NCBI GenBank assembly: GCA_037045045.1
Contig: JBAOHL010000007.1
Location: 248,001-312,000, forward strand
Reading direction: 5' to 3'
Length of the DNA stretch: 64,000 nucleotides
From: Phosphoribacter sp037045045
GTDB taxonomy: Bacteria; Actinomycetota; Actinomycetes; Actinomycetales; Dermatophilaceae
Every line of letters begins with the position of its first letter. Within the stretch, counting starts at the first letter, position 1. A model generated the notes under the pieces. The model saw only the letters and a program-made list of their open reading frames with translations. It was not told the origin of the DNA and made no database searches. Shown here piece after piece: positions 63,468 to 64,000 of the stretch. A program made the position numbers and the translations under genes.

Positions 63468-64000
63468 TTACCCGGTCGCTGAGACCTCGATCTGCACCCC
63501 GGCGGCGCCCTTGACGGGCTGCCACGTCTTCGGATCGGACCGGGTCCACGACCGGTCCGCGACGCGCACCCTGGCGACGGAGCGGCCCTGAGCGTGGGCC
63601 ACCGCCCAGGCTCCCGCAGCCCATGCCACCGCATCGGCGGCATCGACCTGGATGGTGGTGCCGGTGACGGTCGCGGACACCCCGAGCTGGCGCCCCAGGG
63701 CCGCCTTGACCGCGGCCGGATCACCCGCACCCGTCGGAGCGTCGAGCTGGCACACCAACCCTGTCGACGCCGCGCCCGTCAGCACCGCGGAGAGCACCTC
63801 GGCCTCGTCCTCGTGCTGGGCATAGGCCCCGGGATGTCCGCTGCGTTGCACCTCCTGGGCCACCTCGGTGAGCGGCCTGCCCGTGTAGTCCTTGACCTTC
63901 ACCAGTGCGTCGTAGAAGGCGTTCGTCGCGTACTCCGGGTCGAGAATCTGCTGCGCCGTGCCCCACCCCTGACTCGGCCGCTGCTGGAACAGGCCCACCG
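63468..64000 (-). CDS. Secreted or envelope protein with GLFQQRPSQGWG motif, N-terminus outside window
   Basis: The last 177 residues of a larger protein whose start lies beyond the window. It opens with GLFQQRPSQGWGTAQQILDP and TNAFYDALVKVKDYTGRPL, then QEVQRSGHPGAYAQHEDEAE. This block is common in actinobacterial exported proteins of unknown function; it resembles the end of a lysozyme-like or heavy metal-associated scaffold but has no assigned activity. The remainder (about residues 90-177) is an Ala/Val-rich domain ending at 63468. The frame is open to the window edge. Confidence 0.8.
   Translation of the reverse strand, partial: VGLFQQRPSQGWGTAQQILDPEYATNAFYDALVKVKDYTGRPLTEVAQEVQRSGHPGAYAQHEDEAEVLSAVLTGAASTGLVCQLDAPTGAGDPAAVKAALGRQLGVSATVTGTTIQVDAADAVAWAAGAWAVAHAQGRSVARVRVADRSWTRSDPKTWQPVKGAAGVQIEVSATG

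Overview
The window is chromosomal DNA of a very GC-rich actinobacterium. Evidence for this is the strong G/C bias at third codon positions, frequent GTG starts, ATGA/GTGA/TGATG gene overlaps, mycothiol genes (mshB and a mycothiol-type maleylpyruvate isomerase), a short adenylate kinase, a zinc-type S14 and a C-terminally extended L17. A member of the Micrococcales such as the Intrasporangiaceae/Dermatophilaceae group would fit, but that is an inference and no species is named.

Layout. (1) Bases 1-15784 carry the end of the S10 operon, the spc operon and the alpha operon, all on the + strand, from a truncated rplB to rplQ and truA. secY-adk-map and infA are included, and a DUF1801-like gene sits between map and infA. 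(2) Bases 15789-22251 are an accessory block between truA and rplM-rpsI-glmM, which usually follow truA closely. It holds a pxpABC 5-oxoprolinase operon (-), a type I pullulanase, a lipoprotein with an ECF-like promoter and an ArsR-type regulator. (3) Bases 22478-44189 are core housekeeping genes: rplM-rpsI-glmM, two paralogous thioesterase-fold proteins, a fumarase/carbonic anhydrase pair, a PfkB kinase, xseA-xseB, ispH, a MaoC protein, rmuC, tam, ychF, a GPH transporter, argF, a VIT-family transporter, a NUDIX hydrolase and typA. (4) Bases 44434-50596 encode a complete oligopeptide/dipeptide ABC transporter, followed by mshB. (5) Bases 51496-56898 hold a flavin reductase, an IclR regulator and a complete 3-hydroxybenzoate/gentisate pathway ending in fumarate and pyruvate. 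One step is a mycothiol-type isomerase, close to the mycothiol gene mshB. (6) Bases 57242-61296 carry a VanW protein, a GNAT protein and fdxA-dapC. The order typA - peptide-binding lipoprotein - mshB ... fdxA - dapC resembles what I recall of Mycobacterium tuberculosis, so the gentisate block looks like an insertion into an old synteny block. (7) Bases 61297-63467 are a repeat-rich, mostly non-coding island around a frameshifted DUF2510/TM2-like membrane protein gene. The window ends in a truncated gene on the - strand.

Two signals are not explained by ordinary genes. The first is a dispersed heptamer, GTATGCC (complement GGCATAC), at about 65 sites in both coding and non-coding DNA. That is roughly ten times a simple composition expectation, and it appears to force otherwise unusual Tyr-Ala and Ala-Tyr codons. 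The second is a five-copy array at 62486-63377 in which a 55-bp palindromic hairpin recurs every 202 bp (first interval 231). It lies in a region that also has a 29-30-bp minisatellite and 33-bp in-frame repeats. Several genes also appear to be leaderless, with a -10 element 6-9 nt before the start codon.
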